From: Roseovarius sp. THAF9
GTDB taxonomy: Bacteria > Pseudomonadota > Alphaproteobacteria > Rhodobacterales > Rhodobacteraceae
Reading direction: 5' to 3'
DNA: 64,000 nucleotides
NCBI RefSeq assembly: GCF_009363715.1
Contig: NZ_CP045404.1
Span: 1,828,001 to 1,892,000, forward strand
Both the position numbers and the translations under genes were made by a program. The notes beneath the pieces are model-generated. The model was given only the letters and a program-made list of their open reading frames with translations. It was not told the DNA's origin and searched no databases. This document shows, piece by piece, positions 46,469-54,195 of the stretch; the stretch's first letter is position 1, and each line of letters starts with the position of its first letter.

Positions 46469-46815
46469 TTTTTCACCTTCGGAACCTTCGATTCTGCGCG
46501 CAGCATCCGGTCAATGCCCTTTTGCGTTTCAGCTTCGCGCATCGCGCGATAGTCGTCCTGCGCCTTCCGCCTTGTAGAGGTTTGCAGGCCACGTATCCCG
46601 ACGCCAACCGCGATCCCGCTGATGGCTGCCACAAAGAGCGTCAGGAAGATCTTCCAAAAGAGTGGCAACCAACCGATTTCGAGAGCGGAGAACAACACCA
46701 TCCCGGACAGGCACAGGATCGCGAAGGTCCAGAACCCCTCGCGAACTCCGCCGACATGTCCGTGGTGCTTGATGTCGCGCAGCAGCGCATCGTCGCGATC
46801 AAACCCGCTGAACAT
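46465..46815 (-). CDS. Small membrane protein, unknown
   Basis: 116 aa with two membrane helices ([20 protein letters not shown] and [20 protein letters not shown]) and a charged C-terminal tail. The start at 46815 lies one nucleotide from the sufB stop. No domain is recognised. It is part of the suf transcription unit. Confidence 0.7.
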   Translation of the reverse strand: MFSGFDRDDALLRDIKHHGHVGGVREGFWTFAILCLSGMVLFSALEIGWLPLFWKIFLTLFVAAISGIAVGVGIRGLQTSTRRKAQDDYRAMREAETQKGIDRMLRAESKVPKVKK

Positions 46816-46816
46816 A

Positions 46817-48337
46817 CTAACCCACCGAGCCCTCAAGCGAGATCGCCACAAGCTGCTGCGCCTCCATGGCGAACTCCATCGGCAACGCCTGAAGCACGTC
46901 CTTGCAGAAGCCGTTCACCACCAGCGCCACGGCCTCTTCCTCGTCCATGCCGCGCTGGCGGCAGTAGAACAGCTGGTCATCATCCACCTTCGACGTGGTC
47001 GCCTCGTGCTCCACCCGGCTCGAGTTGTTCTTGACCTCGATATAGGGCACCGTGTGCGCCCCGCATTCCGAGCCGATCAGCAGGCTGTCGCACTGGGTAT
47101 AGTTCCGGCTGTCCTTGGCCTTGGGGTGCATCGATACAAGCCCGCGATAGGTGTTCTGCGCGTGGCCCGCGCTGATCCCTTTCGACACGATCCTGGACTT
47201 GGTGTTCTTGCCCAGATGCACCATCTTGGTGCCGGTATCGGCCTGCTGCCAGTTGTTGGTGATGGCGATGGAATAGAACTCGCCCTGGCTTTCATTGCCG
47301 CGCAGGATGCAGCTGGGGTACTTCCACGTCACAGCAGAGCCGGTTTCCACCTGCGTCCACATCACCTTGGCCCGGTCGCCGCGGCAATCGGCGCGCTTGG
47401 TGACGAAGTTGTAGATGCCGCCCTTGCCTTCTTCGTCGCCCGGGAACCAGTTCTGAACGGTCGAATACTTCACCTCGGCGTCTTCCTCGACGACGATCTC
47501 CACCACGGCCGCGTGTAGCTGCGAGGTGTCACGCTGCGGCGCGGTGCAGCCTTCGAGATAGCTGACGTAAGAGCCCTTGTCGGCGATGATCAGCGTCCGC
47601 TCGAACTGGCCCGTATTCTCGGCGTTGATGCGGAAATACGTGCTCAGCTCCATCGGGCAGCGCACGCCCGGCGGGACATAGACGAACGACCCGTCCGAGA
47701 AGACGGCAGAGTTGAGCGTCGCATAGAAGTTGTCGCTCACCGGCACGACGCTGCCGAGGTACTTCTTCACCAGCTCGGGATGCTCGCGGATGGCCTCGGA
47801 AATCGAGCAGAAGATCACGCCGGCCTTCTTGAGTTCCTCTTGAAAGGTCGTGCCGACGGATACGGAGTCGAACACCGCGTCCACGGCCACCTTGCGGCCC
47901 TCGGCAGGCGCTTCCTCGGCACCCTCGACCCCGGCCAAGATCATCTGCTCCTTCAGCGGGATACCCAGCTTTTCATAGGTCTCCAGCAGCTTGGGATCGA
48001 CCTCGTCCAGCGACTTGGGCTTTTGCTCCATGCTCTTGGGCCGGGCATAGTAATACTGGTTCTGAAAGTCGATCTGCGGATAGTCGACCATGGCCCAGTC
48101 CGGCTCTTCCTTCTGCAGCCAGCGTTCATAGGCCTGCAGGCGCCACTCGGTCATCCACTCGGGCTCGCCGTTCTTCTCCGAGATCAGCTTCACGATCTCC
48201 GGCGTCAGCCCCTTGGGCGCGTACTCCATCTCGATGTCGGTTTCCCAGCCGTACTTGTACGTGCTGATGTCGCGCACCGCATCGACCGTTTCCTTGTCGA
48301 CGCCTTCCTTGACTTGGGTTTCGTCCAGTGCCGCCAT
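46817..48337 (-). CDS. sufB: Fe-S assembly protein SufB
   Basis: 506 aa with the SufB signature regions ([96 protein letters not shown]). It is the scaffold subunit receiving sulfur. The start at 48337 follows GGAGG. Confidence 0.97.
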   Translation of the reverse strand: MAALDETQVKEGVDKETVDAVRDISTYKYGWETDIEMEYAPKGLTPEIVKLISEKNGEPEWMTEWRLQAYERWLQKEEPDWAMVDYPQIDFQNQYYYARPKSMEQKPKSLDEVDPKLLETYEKLGIPLKEQMILAGVEGAEEAPAEGRKVAVDAVFDSVSVGTTFQEELKKAGVIFCSISEAIREHPELVKKYLGSVVPVSDNFYATLNSAVFSDGSFVYVPPGVRCPMELSTYFRINAENTGQFERTLIIADKGSYVSYLEGCTAPQRDTSQLHAAVVEIVVEEDAEVKYSTVQNWFPGDEEGKGGIYNFVTKRADCRGDRAKVMWTQVETGSAVTWKYPSCILRGNESQGEFYSIAITNNWQQADTGTKMVHLGKNTKSRIVSKGISAGHAQNTYRGLVSMHPKAKDSRNYTQCDSLLIGSECGAHTVPYIEVKNNSSRVEHEATTSKVDDDQLFYCRQRGMDEEEAVALVVNGFCKDVLQALPMEFAMEAQQLVAISLEGSVG

Positions 48338-48360
48338 TGGGCCACCTCCTCGGTTATCTC

Positions 48361-49386
48361 TCACGCCGCACGGGCGCGAAACTTTTCATGTTGCCTGGCC
48401 CAGGCTTGCGCAAAGGCCACAACGTCGTCTTCGCTCGTGTCGGGGCCCAGCGAGACCCGGACGGCGCTGGCCGCCTCAACCTCGTCGAACCCCATCGCCG
48501 CCAGCACGCGGCTCGCCTTGACCTTGCCGCTGGAACAGGCCGAACCGGCCGATATCGCGAACCCCGCAAGGTCCATCGCCATCACCTGCGTCTCGCCCTT
48601 CCAGCCGGGCGTGATGAAACAGGACGTGTTCGGCAACCGGTCTTCGGATTTCCCGACAAAAGTAGTCACTTGAGAGGATTCCTCAATAGCGTTTTCTAGA
48701 ATCCTTCTAAGTTTTTCCACCCGCGCCCATACGCCCGCCTCCAGATCGCGCTGCGCCCCCTCCGCCGCGGCGCCGAAGCCCGCGATGCCGATGATGTTCT
48801 CCGTGCCCGAGCGGCGGCCCATCTCCTGCCCCCCGCCAAGGCTCAGCGCGGGGATGTCCAGCCCCTGCCGGACGATCAGCGCACCGACCCCCTTGGGCCC
48901 GCCTAGCTTGTGCGCCGACATCACCGCGAGGTCCGCCCCGGACCAGGCAAAGGAAAACGGCAGGCGCCCAACAGCTTGCGTGATGTCCAGAAGCAGCAGA
49001 TCCTCGCCGGTCTCGGGCGGCGTCACGATCCCGGTCTCGGAATTGGCCAGCCCCATCGCGCGCACCACAGGCCCACTCTCGCCCGGCGCGTGATGCGCCC
49101 ACAGCGCGTCATGCGCGGTCGGCTGCACCTCCACGCAATCGAAGCCCGCCAGCACCCGCGCCGCCTCGGTCGCGCCCGAGGTAAACACCACCTCCTGCGG
49201 CTTGCACCCCACGGCGGCGGCCACTTGCCCACGCGCCCGCTCCACCAGCGCCTTGGCCGCGCGACCTTCGCCATGCACCGACGACGGGTTGCCGACGATA
49301 TCCATCGCCGCGATCATCGCCTCCCGCGCCTCGGCCCGCAAAGGCGCCGTCGCGTTGTAGTCGAGGTAGACGCGCGCGCGGCTCAT
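48361..49386 (-). CDS. Second cysteine desulfurase, IscS/NifS type
   Basis: 341-aa group I desulfurase: [37 protein letters not shown] Lys160 ([10 protein letters not shown]) and catalytic Cys284 in [10 protein letters not shown]. It is about 60 residues shorter than E. coli IscS, with a compressed middle region ([20 protein letters not shown]). The start at 49386 overlaps the preceding gene (ATGA). With sufS at the far end, the operon has two sulfur donors. Confidence 0.9.
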   Translation of the reverse strand: MSRARVYLDYNATAPLRAEAREAMIAAMDIVGNPSSVHGEGRAAKALVERARGQVAAAVGCKPQEVVFTSGATEAARVLAGFDCVEVQPTAHDALWAHHAPGESGPVVRAMGLANSETGIVTPPETGEDLLLLDITQAVGRLPFSFAWSGADLAVMSAHKLGGPKGVGALIVRQGLDIPALSLGGGQEMGRRSGTENIIGIAGFGAAAEGAQRDLEAGVWARVEKLRRILENAIEESSQVTTFVGKSEDRLPNTSCFITPGWKGETQVMAMDLAGFAISAGSACSSGKVKASRVLAAMGFDEVEAASAVRVSLGPDTSEDDVVAFAQAWARQHEKFRARAA

Positions 49387-49802
49387 ACCGTCGCCCCCGC
49401 ATCGGCGGCGCGCATATCGCTCAGGAACTCCTGCGCCATGTCCAGTCGCAAAAGATACGTCTGCCCGTCCTCGATCTCGTCCCGCGTGTCGATCTCGCGC
49501 GCGCCGCAGATCTGCCGCAGGATGCGCCCCGGCACCTGCACGTATCCCGGCCTGCCGGACCCGAAGACGTTTCGTAGCCGACCCAGTGCCGATTGCTGCG
49601 CGCGCCACGTGCCCAGGCCCAGTCGTATGGCATTGTGCAGAAACACGTCCAACTCTCCACGCGCCATCGCTCTATACGCCACACGCTCCACCCGGTTGCG
49701 CGCCGCGGCGACTGGTCCGGCCTGAACACCCCCGTGCATCGTCCGGATCACCGGCATGGCGCGCAAATCATCCAGTGCAGGAATTTCCGCCCCGGACGCC
49801 AT
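49383..49802 (-). CDS. Unknown protein in suf operon (139 aa)
   Basis: 139 aa, no recognised domain, no signal peptide, mixed charge, with an Arg-rich middle (GLGTWRAQQSALGRLRNVFG). The start at 49802 follows AGAAGAAGAGGGGGG, purine-rich sequence contributed by motif copy F. It lies between iscR and the desulfurase, which it overlaps by 4 nt. A longer frame to 49886 would translate the dispersed motif (YLWPEEEGG) and is rejected. Confidence 0.62.
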   Translation of the reverse strand: MASGAEIPALDDLRAMPVIRTMHGGVQAGPVAAARNRVERVAYRAMARGELDVFLHNAIRLGLGTWRAQQSALGRLRNVFGSGRPGYVQVPGRILRQICGAREIDTRDEIEDGQTYLLRLDMAQEFLSDMRAADAGATV

Positions 49803-49813
49803 CAAGCCCCCCT

Positions 49814-49835
49814 CTTCTTCTGGCCATAAATATCC
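49814..49835 (-). repeat. Dispersed 22-nt intergenic motif, copy F
   Basis: The minus strand reads GGATATTTAT then GGCCAGAAGAAG, ending 12 nt before the start of the 139-aa gene. It is preceded (minus direction) by two hairpins, CGTCGAAAC/GTTTCGACG and GGGGG/CCCCC. Confidence 0.7.
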
Positions 49836-49842
49836 CGGGGGT

Positions 49843-49880
49843 CGTCGAAACACCGTTTCGACGTCGGGGGCAGAGCCCCC
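49843..49880 (-). promoter_or_regulatory. Double hairpin after iscR
   Basis: CGTCGAAAC-ACC-GTTTCGACG (49843-49863, 9-bp perfect stem) and GGGGG-CAGAG-CCCCC (49866-49880). They lie between iscR and the next suf gene and could attenuate or process the transcript. Confidence 0.55.
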
Positions 49881-49888
49881 GCCCACCG

Positions 49889-49908
49889 CGACGCCAAAGG
49901 CGGCGCAA
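49889..49908. repeat. Short palindromic repeat, second copy
   Basis: Same 20-mer as at 20448-20467 with A for G in the loop (CGACGCC-AAA-GGCGGCG). It adjoins the hairpins and motif copy F. Confidence 0.5.
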
Positions 49909-49929
49909 AACCTGTCGCCGCAGGCGTCC

Positions 49930-50391
49930 TCATTCTTCGTCCACCACGGCGAAGAGCGACGGCACGGCGGGGCACGGCGCCAGCGAGTTGCCGACGATGT
50001 CGCTCAGCCGGGTCTGGTGCAGGAACACGTAGACCTGTGCGCTCAACCCCTCCCACAGACGGTTGGTCATGCTTTGCGCCCGCGACCCGCTGGTGGCTCC
50101 CGACGCCCCCGCGCCCTTGTGCATCGCATCAATTGTCTCGTCCACCGCGGCCAGGATGTCCACCGCCCGGATCTCAGCCGCCGGCCGCGCCAGCTTGTAA
50201 CCGCCGCCCGGCCCCCGTACGGAATTGACCAGCTCGGCCCGGCGCAGCTTGACGAACAGCTGTTCGAGGTAAGGCAGCGAGATGCTCTGCCGGTTCGAGA
50301 TGTCGCTGAGCGTCACCAGCCCGTCCTTCTGCTGCAGCGCGATATCGACAAGCGCCACCATCGCGTAGCGTCCCTTGGTGCTGAGTTTCAT
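49930..50391 (-). CDS. iscR: Rrf2-family regulator IscR, single-cysteine type
   Basis: 153 aa with the Rrf2 winged helix (MKLSTKGRYAMVALVDIALQ, ISLPYLEQLFVKLRRAELV, VRGPGGGYKLARP). The three cluster cysteines of E. coli IscR (92, 98, 104) are absent; the only Cys is Cys140 in SLAPCPAVP. Rhodobacteraceae IscR proteins are known to have a single Cys and still sense Fe-S status. It leads the suf operon and has dyads at its promoter. Confidence 0.93.
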   Translation of the reverse strand: MKLSTKGRYAMVALVDIALQQKDGLVTLSDISNRQSISLPYLEQLFVKLRRAELVNSVRGPGGGYKLARPAAEIRAVDILAAVDETIDAMHKGAGASGATSGSRAQSMTNRLWEGLSAQVYVFLHQTRLSDIVGNSLAPCPAVPSLFAVVDEE

Positions 50392-50501
50392 CGTTCCCCC
50401 CCAAATACCGGGCGCTTCAGGGCCGTGACAGGCGGGGAAGTGATTGACCTTGCGCCATCAACCCCCTATCCCGCGTGAAGCCGCAGAATCCATTCGGTTG
50501 T

Positions 50502-50516
50502 TTAGAATAGTTCTAA
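50502..50516. promoter_or_regulatory. Iron-responsive operator-like dyad TTAGAA-N3-TTCTAA
   Basis: Perfect 15-bp dyad TTAGAATAGTTCTAA overlapping the -10 of the iscR promoter. It resembles the alphaproteobacterial Irr/ICE-type box; an IscR site is the alternative. Confidence 0.65.
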
Positions 50517-50538
50517 GGTGCTTGATCAATTCCGTCAA
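50510..50538 (-). promoter_or_regulatory. iscR-suf promoter
   Basis: On the minus strand TTGACG, a 17-nt spacer, then TAGAAC. The -10 is inside the TTAGAA/TTCTAA dyad and the -35 lies between the arms of the 50526-50545 dyad, so both could control it. Confidence 0.6.
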
Positions 50539-50545
50539 GAATTGA
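50526..50545. promoter_or_regulatory. Second dyad TCAATTC-N6-GAATTGA
   Basis: Perfect 7-bp inverted repeat centred on the -35 of the iscR promoter and 29-48 nt before the divergent hydrolase gene. Candidate operator for a second regulator. Confidence 0.5.
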
Positions 50546-50573
50546 CCGGCGCCCGAAATGCAAGGGGACACGC

Positions 50574-51227
50574 ATGCCCGAGGTCATATTTCCCGGCCCC
50601 GAGGGCCGCCTGGAAGGCCGCTACCACCCGCAACGCGAGCGCGATGCGCCGATTGCCATCATCCTGCACCCGCACCCGCAATTCGGGGGCACGATGAACA
50701 ACAAGGTGGTCTACAACCTGCATTACGCGTTCCACAAGCTGGGCTTCACCGTCCTGCGCTTCAACTTCCGTGGCGTCGGCCGAAGCCAGGGCGAGTATGA
50801 CCAGGGCGTGGGCGAGCTTTCCGATGCCGCCTCGGCGCTCGACTACCTCCAATCGATGAACGCCAATTCGAAACATTGCTGGGTCGCGGGCTTTTCCTTC
50901 GGTGCATGGATCGGGATGCAACTGCTGATGCGCCGCCCCGAGATCACCGGCTTCGTCTCGGTCTCACCGCCCGCCAACATGTACGACTTCTCGTTCCTGG
51001 CCCCCTGCCCGTCCTCGGGCCTCATCATCAACGGCAGCGCCGACCGCGTGGCGCCCCCCGCCGACACCCAGTCTCTCGTGGGCAAACTGCATGAACAGCA
51101 GGGCATCACCATCACCCACGAACAGATCGAGGGCTCGGGGCACTTCTTCGAGGAGCCGCACATGGAGACGATGATCGACACCGTCAGCGATTACGTCAAA
51201 CGCCGCCTGACCGAGACCACGAGGTAA
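50574..51227 (+). CDS. Alpha/beta hydrolase
   Basis: 217 aa: oxyanion region IAIILHPHPQFGGTMNN, nucleophile elbow GFSFGAW (the Ser), acid NGSADRVAPP and His in IEGSGHFFEE. It belongs to the small dienelactone-hydrolase-like family often annotated only as alpha/beta hydrolase. The substrate is unknown. It is divergent from iscR and shares its regulatory region. Confidence 0.87.
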   Translation: MPEVIFPGPEGRLEGRYHPQRERDAPIAIILHPHPQFGGTMNNKVVYNLHYAFHKLGFTVLRFNFRGVGRSQGEYDQGVGELSDAASALDYLQSMNANSKHCWVAGFSFGAWIGMQLLMRRPEITGFVSVSPPANMYDFSFLAPCPSSGLIINGSADRVAPPADTQSLVGKLHEQQGITITHEQIEGSGHFFEEPHMETMIDTVSDYVKRRLTETTR

Positions 51228-51231
51228 GCCC

Positions 51232-51495
51232 ATGGGCGTGACCGAGGATCTGGCAGACGAACTGGCGCTCAAGGTCATCAAGTATGTGGATGCCTCGGGC
51301 GACGATGGTGTGATCTCCGAAATCGTCGGCATCCTCGGCGCCACGTCCCAATCCGCCGAAGAGGCGTTCCTGACCTCGATGCGGGTGCGCCGCGCCAACA
51401 TGGCCGCACGCGCGCACCTGCTGAACCGGGTCAAGAAATTCCAGGAAAAGCAGGCGGACGGCGGCGACGCGGCCAAGGACGCGCCCGAAACCTGA
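51232..51495 (+). CDS. Small helical protein, unknown
   Basis: 87 aa, predicted helical (DDGVISEIVGILGATSQSAE, MRVRRANMAARAHLLNRVKK) with an Asp/Ala-rich end. It starts 4 nt after the hydrolase stop, so it is co-translated with it. No domain is recognised. Confidence 0.7.
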   Translation: MGVTEDLADELALKVIKYVDASGDDGVISEIVGILGATSQSAEEAFLTSMRVRRANMAARAHLLNRVKKFQEKQADGGDAAKDAPET

Positions 51496-51605
51496 CCGCG
51501 ATTGCAATTCGCACGGGCGATCCCCGTCAAGCGGGCTAGATGCCCGTCCAGACGCGTGCGGCGTATTCCATGACGGCCGCGCATGACAAGCAAGGAGACA
51601 CCACA

Positions 51606-52580
51606 ATGGCACGCACAATCATCATCGAAGAGTTCGGCGGCCCGGACACACTCAAGCTCGTTGACCGCGAGGTGGGCCAGCCCGGCCCCGGCGAGGTGCG
51701 CATCGCCCATGTGGCCTGCGGGCTGAACTTCATCGACGTCTACCAGCGCACCGGGCTTTATCCGCTGGAGCTGCCCCATGCCCTGGGGATGGAGGCCGCG
51801 GGCATCATCGAGGCCGTGGGCGACGGTGTCACACACCTGCAAGTGGGTCAGCACGCGGCCTATGCCGCCACGCCACCCGGCGCCTATTCCGAGGCCCGCG
51901 TCATGCCCGCCGCACAGGTCTGCCCCCTGCCCGACGACATCGCGTTCGAGGATGCCGCCTCGATCATGCTGCAGGGCATGACCGTGGAATACCTCTTTCA
52001 CCGCGTCTCGCCGCTGAAAAAAGGCGACACGGTGCTGTTTCACGCCGCTGCCGGCGGTGTGGGCCTGCTGGCCTGCCAATGGGCCCGCTCAGAGGGCATC
52101 ACCCTGATCGGCACTGCCGGCACCGACGAGAAATGCAAACTGGCAGTCGACAACGGCGCGTCGGCCTGCATCAACTACCGCACCGAGGATTTCGTGGCCG
52201 AGGTCAAGAAACTGACCGACGACGCGGGCGTCGACGTGGTGATGGACGGTGTCGGCAAGGACACGTTCGATCGCTCGCTCGACTGCCTGAAGCCCTTGGG
52301 CATGATGATGTCCTTCGGCAACGCCTCGGGCCCGGTCGAGCCGGTCAGCCTGCTGACCCTCGCGCAGAAAGGCTCGCTGAAACTGACGCGCACCACGCTC
52401 TTCACCTTCCTGGCCGATCACGAACGCTGTCAGGACATGGCCAAGCACCTCTTTTCCAAGGTGCAGTCGGGCGACGTGAAGGTGAATATCGGCCAGACAT
52501 GGAAGCTTGAGGATATCGCCGAAGCGCATCGCGCGCTCGAGGCGCGGGAAACCACCGGGTCGACCATCCTCACGCTTTGA
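51606..52580 (+). CDS. Quinone oxidoreductase, MDR family
   Basis: 324-aa zeta-crystallin-like NADPH:quinone oxidoreductase: CGLNFIDVYQRTGLYPLELP, LQGMTVEYLFHR, nucleotide-binding AAAGGVGLLACQWA, VDVVMDGVGKDTFDRSLDCL. There are no zinc ligands, as expected of the quinone-reductase branch. The start at 51606 follows AAGGAGA; a start at 51540 is rejected. Confidence 0.9.
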   Translation: MARTIIIEEFGGPDTLKLVDREVGQPGPGEVRIAHVACGLNFIDVYQRTGLYPLELPHALGMEAAGIIEAVGDGVTHLQVGQHAAYAATPPGAYSEARVMPAAQVCPLPDDIAFEDAASIMLQGMTVEYLFHRVSPLKKGDTVLFHAAAGGVGLLACQWARSEGITLIGTAGTDEKCKLAVDNGASACINYRTEDFVAEVKKLTDDAGVDVVMDGVGKDTFDRSLDCLKPLGMMMSFGNASGPVEPVSLLTLAQKGSLKLTRTTLFTFLADHERCQDMAKHLFSKVQSGDVKVNIGQTWKLEDIAEAHRALEARETTGSTILTL

Positions 52581-52591
52581 TCACGCCGTCG

Positions 52592-52617
52592 GGAACTTTC
52601 CCGCTCCGGGTGCAGTT
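52592..52617 (+). promoter_or_regulatory. EcfG-like promoter candidate
   Basis: GGAAC, a 17-nt spacer, then AGTT, upstream of the 24-aa peptide gene. The general-stress sigma factor EcfG of alphaproteobacteria uses GGAAC-N16/17-CGTT, so one base of the -10 differs. Confidence 0.35.
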
Positions 52618-52635
52618 ACCCCCCTGCACGCCATA

Positions 52636-52658
52636 GCGGGCACGCCAATTGTGCCCGC
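52636..52658 (+). terminator. Hairpin after quinone oxidoreductase gene
   Basis: GCGGGCAC-N7-GTGCCCGC, a perfect 8-bp stem without T run; a second stem GTGCAG/CTGCAC lies just upstream (52610-52629). Confidence 0.45.
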
Positions 52659-52682
52659 CCGGCAAACCGGAGTAGAAGACCC

Positions 52683-52757
52683 ATGAACAATATCATCTAT
52701 ATCGTCGGCCTTGTTGTCATCGTCGTTGCCATCCTTTCGTTTATCGGTATCGGCTGA
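52683..52757 (+). CDS. 24-aa hydrophobic membrane peptide
   Basis: The frame reads MNNIIYIVGLVVIVVAILSF then IGIG. It is almost entirely one membrane helix. GGAG lies about 10 nt upstream and the EcfG-like promoter candidate is further upstream. Very small single-span proteins of this kind are common next to stress genes but usually unannotated. It precedes the DUF2254 gene by 37 nt. Confidence 0.6.
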   Translation: MNNIIYIVGLVVIVVAILSFIGIG

Positions 52758-52794
52758 AGCAGGTCCCGGGGTCCGACCTCCAGGGAAGAATTGA

Positions 52795-53970
52795 ATGAAC
52801 AAACGGGCGCTCTTGCTCAAACTGGCGCAGGACGTACGCGCCAGCTACTGGTTCATTCCGGCCAACATGGTGTTGTTCGCGATCCTTCTGGCCTACGGGT
52901 CGGAATGGCTCGACCACAATGCCGACATTTTACCTTACCAGCTTCCCGAAACCCTGATCGACACACAGGTCGACGGCGCGCGCAGCACGCTGTCGACCAT
53001 TGCCACCTCGGTGATCGGCGTCACCGGCGTGATGTTTTCCATGACGATGGTCGCGGTGTCCTTTGCCGCCGGCAATTACGGCCCGCGCCTCATTGGGAAC
53101 TTCATGCGCAACCGGGGCAACCAGATCAGCCTCGGAATCCTGATTTCCACCTTCGTCTATGCCCTGCTGATCCTGCGCGCCGTGCAGGACCCGTCCGAGA
53201 CGGACCAGATCGAGGCGTTCGTGCCGCAATATTCCATGCTGATCGCGATGCTGGGCTGCATCATCGCGGTCTTTACCATGATCTATTTCGTGCACCACGT
53301 GCCTGAGACGATCAACGTCGGCAACATCACCGCCGGCCTCGGTCAACGGCTGGAAACCGAGATCAAGGCCATCATCGACGCCGAGGACGCCCGCGACAAG
53401 CGCCGCGAGGTGACCTATCCCGACCGCGCACCGGACCACGAGATCACGATGAATGCCGCGGGCTATATCCGCACGCTGAACTACGGAAAGGTCGAGCAGC
53501 TGACCGACCGCGGTGACTGGACCCTGCGGATCGAACAGCAGCCGGGCGATTTCGTCAGTTCCTTCACGCCGGTGATGTCCGTCTGGTCACGCGACGCGCT
53601 GTCGGACGAGGATATCGCGGAGTTGCGCGACTGCTACGCGCTTGGCACCAGCAAGACCGAGCATCAGAACGTGCTCTTTCTCGTCGATGAACTGGTCGAG
53701 GTGCTGGCCCGCGCGCTGTCGCCCGGTGTCAACGATCCTTTCACCGCGATCAACTGCCTCAACTGGATGCAGAACGCCCTGTCGGTCGCGCGGCACCATG
53801 GCGAGGGTCTGGGCGAGGACGGCGCCGGCAAGCACGCGCTGGGGCCACGCTTGACCTATGACACCCTGTTCGAGCGCAGCTTTCTGGCCTCCAAGCCCTA
53901 TACCGACACGGACGAGCTGACCAAGGCGCAGTATGAAAAGCTGGTGGCGGAGTTGAAACGGTCGCAGTGA
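52795..53970 (+). CDS. DUF2254 membrane protein
   Basis: 391 aa. Four membrane segments lie in the first half (IPANMVLFAILLAYG; VIGVTGVMFSMTMVAVSFAA; ISLGILISTFVYALLILRAV; YSMLIAMLGCIIAVFTMIYF). The second half is soluble with the conserved ALSPGVNDPFTAINCLNWM. The function is unknown. Confidence 0.88.
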   Translation: MNKRALLLKLAQDVRASYWFIPANMVLFAILLAYGSEWLDHNADILPYQLPETLIDTQVDGARSTLSTIATSVIGVTGVMFSMTMVAVSFAAGNYGPRLIGNFMRNRGNQISLGILISTFVYALLILRAVQDPSETDQIEAFVPQYSMLIAMLGCIIAVFTMIYFVHHVPETINVGNITAGLGQRLETEIKAIIDAEDARDKRREVTYPDRAPDHEITMNAAGYIRTLNYGKVEQLTDRGDWTLRIEQQPGDFVSSFTPVMSVWSRDALSDEDIAELRDCYALGTSKTEHQNVLFLVDELVEVLARALSPGVNDPFTAINCLNWMQNALSVARHHGEGLGEDGAGKHALGPRLTYDTLFERSFLASKPYTDTDELTKAQYEKLVAELKRSQ

Positions 53971-54074
53971 GCGCCGCGCGATTGCCAGACCGCGGGGTGG
54001 CGACCCGTCGGCTGTTCAGCGCACTTTATCGCAGCCACGTCCGTAAAGCCTCAGAACGACGCGCCAACGTGCCC

Positions 54075-54126
54075 CAATCGCCAGCCCGGGGGGCGGCCCC
54101 CCTTTCGGCGATTGCAGGCAATCGCC
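54075..54126 (+). promoter_or_regulatory. Three-segment competing hairpins after DUF2254 gene
   Basis: CAATCGCC occurs at 54075-54082 and 54119-54126, flanking GGCGATTG (54107-54114), which can pair with either. The first fold also encloses GGGGGG-CGG-CCCCCC (54088-54102) followed by TTT. It probably acts as terminator for the DUF2254 gene and possibly for the converging mfd; the alternative folds look like a switch. Confidence 0.55.
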
Positions 54127-54195
54127 TTTCGGTCAACGGACGATCGCGCGGCGGCGCGGCGGTGCCGCGCCTTGATTCCGCGCGAAGGCGGCTCC

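Noticed and set aside
49803..49886. Longer start for the 139-aa suf-operon gene
   Set aside because: It would translate the same motif and hairpins; a purine-rich ribosome site sits right before 49802.
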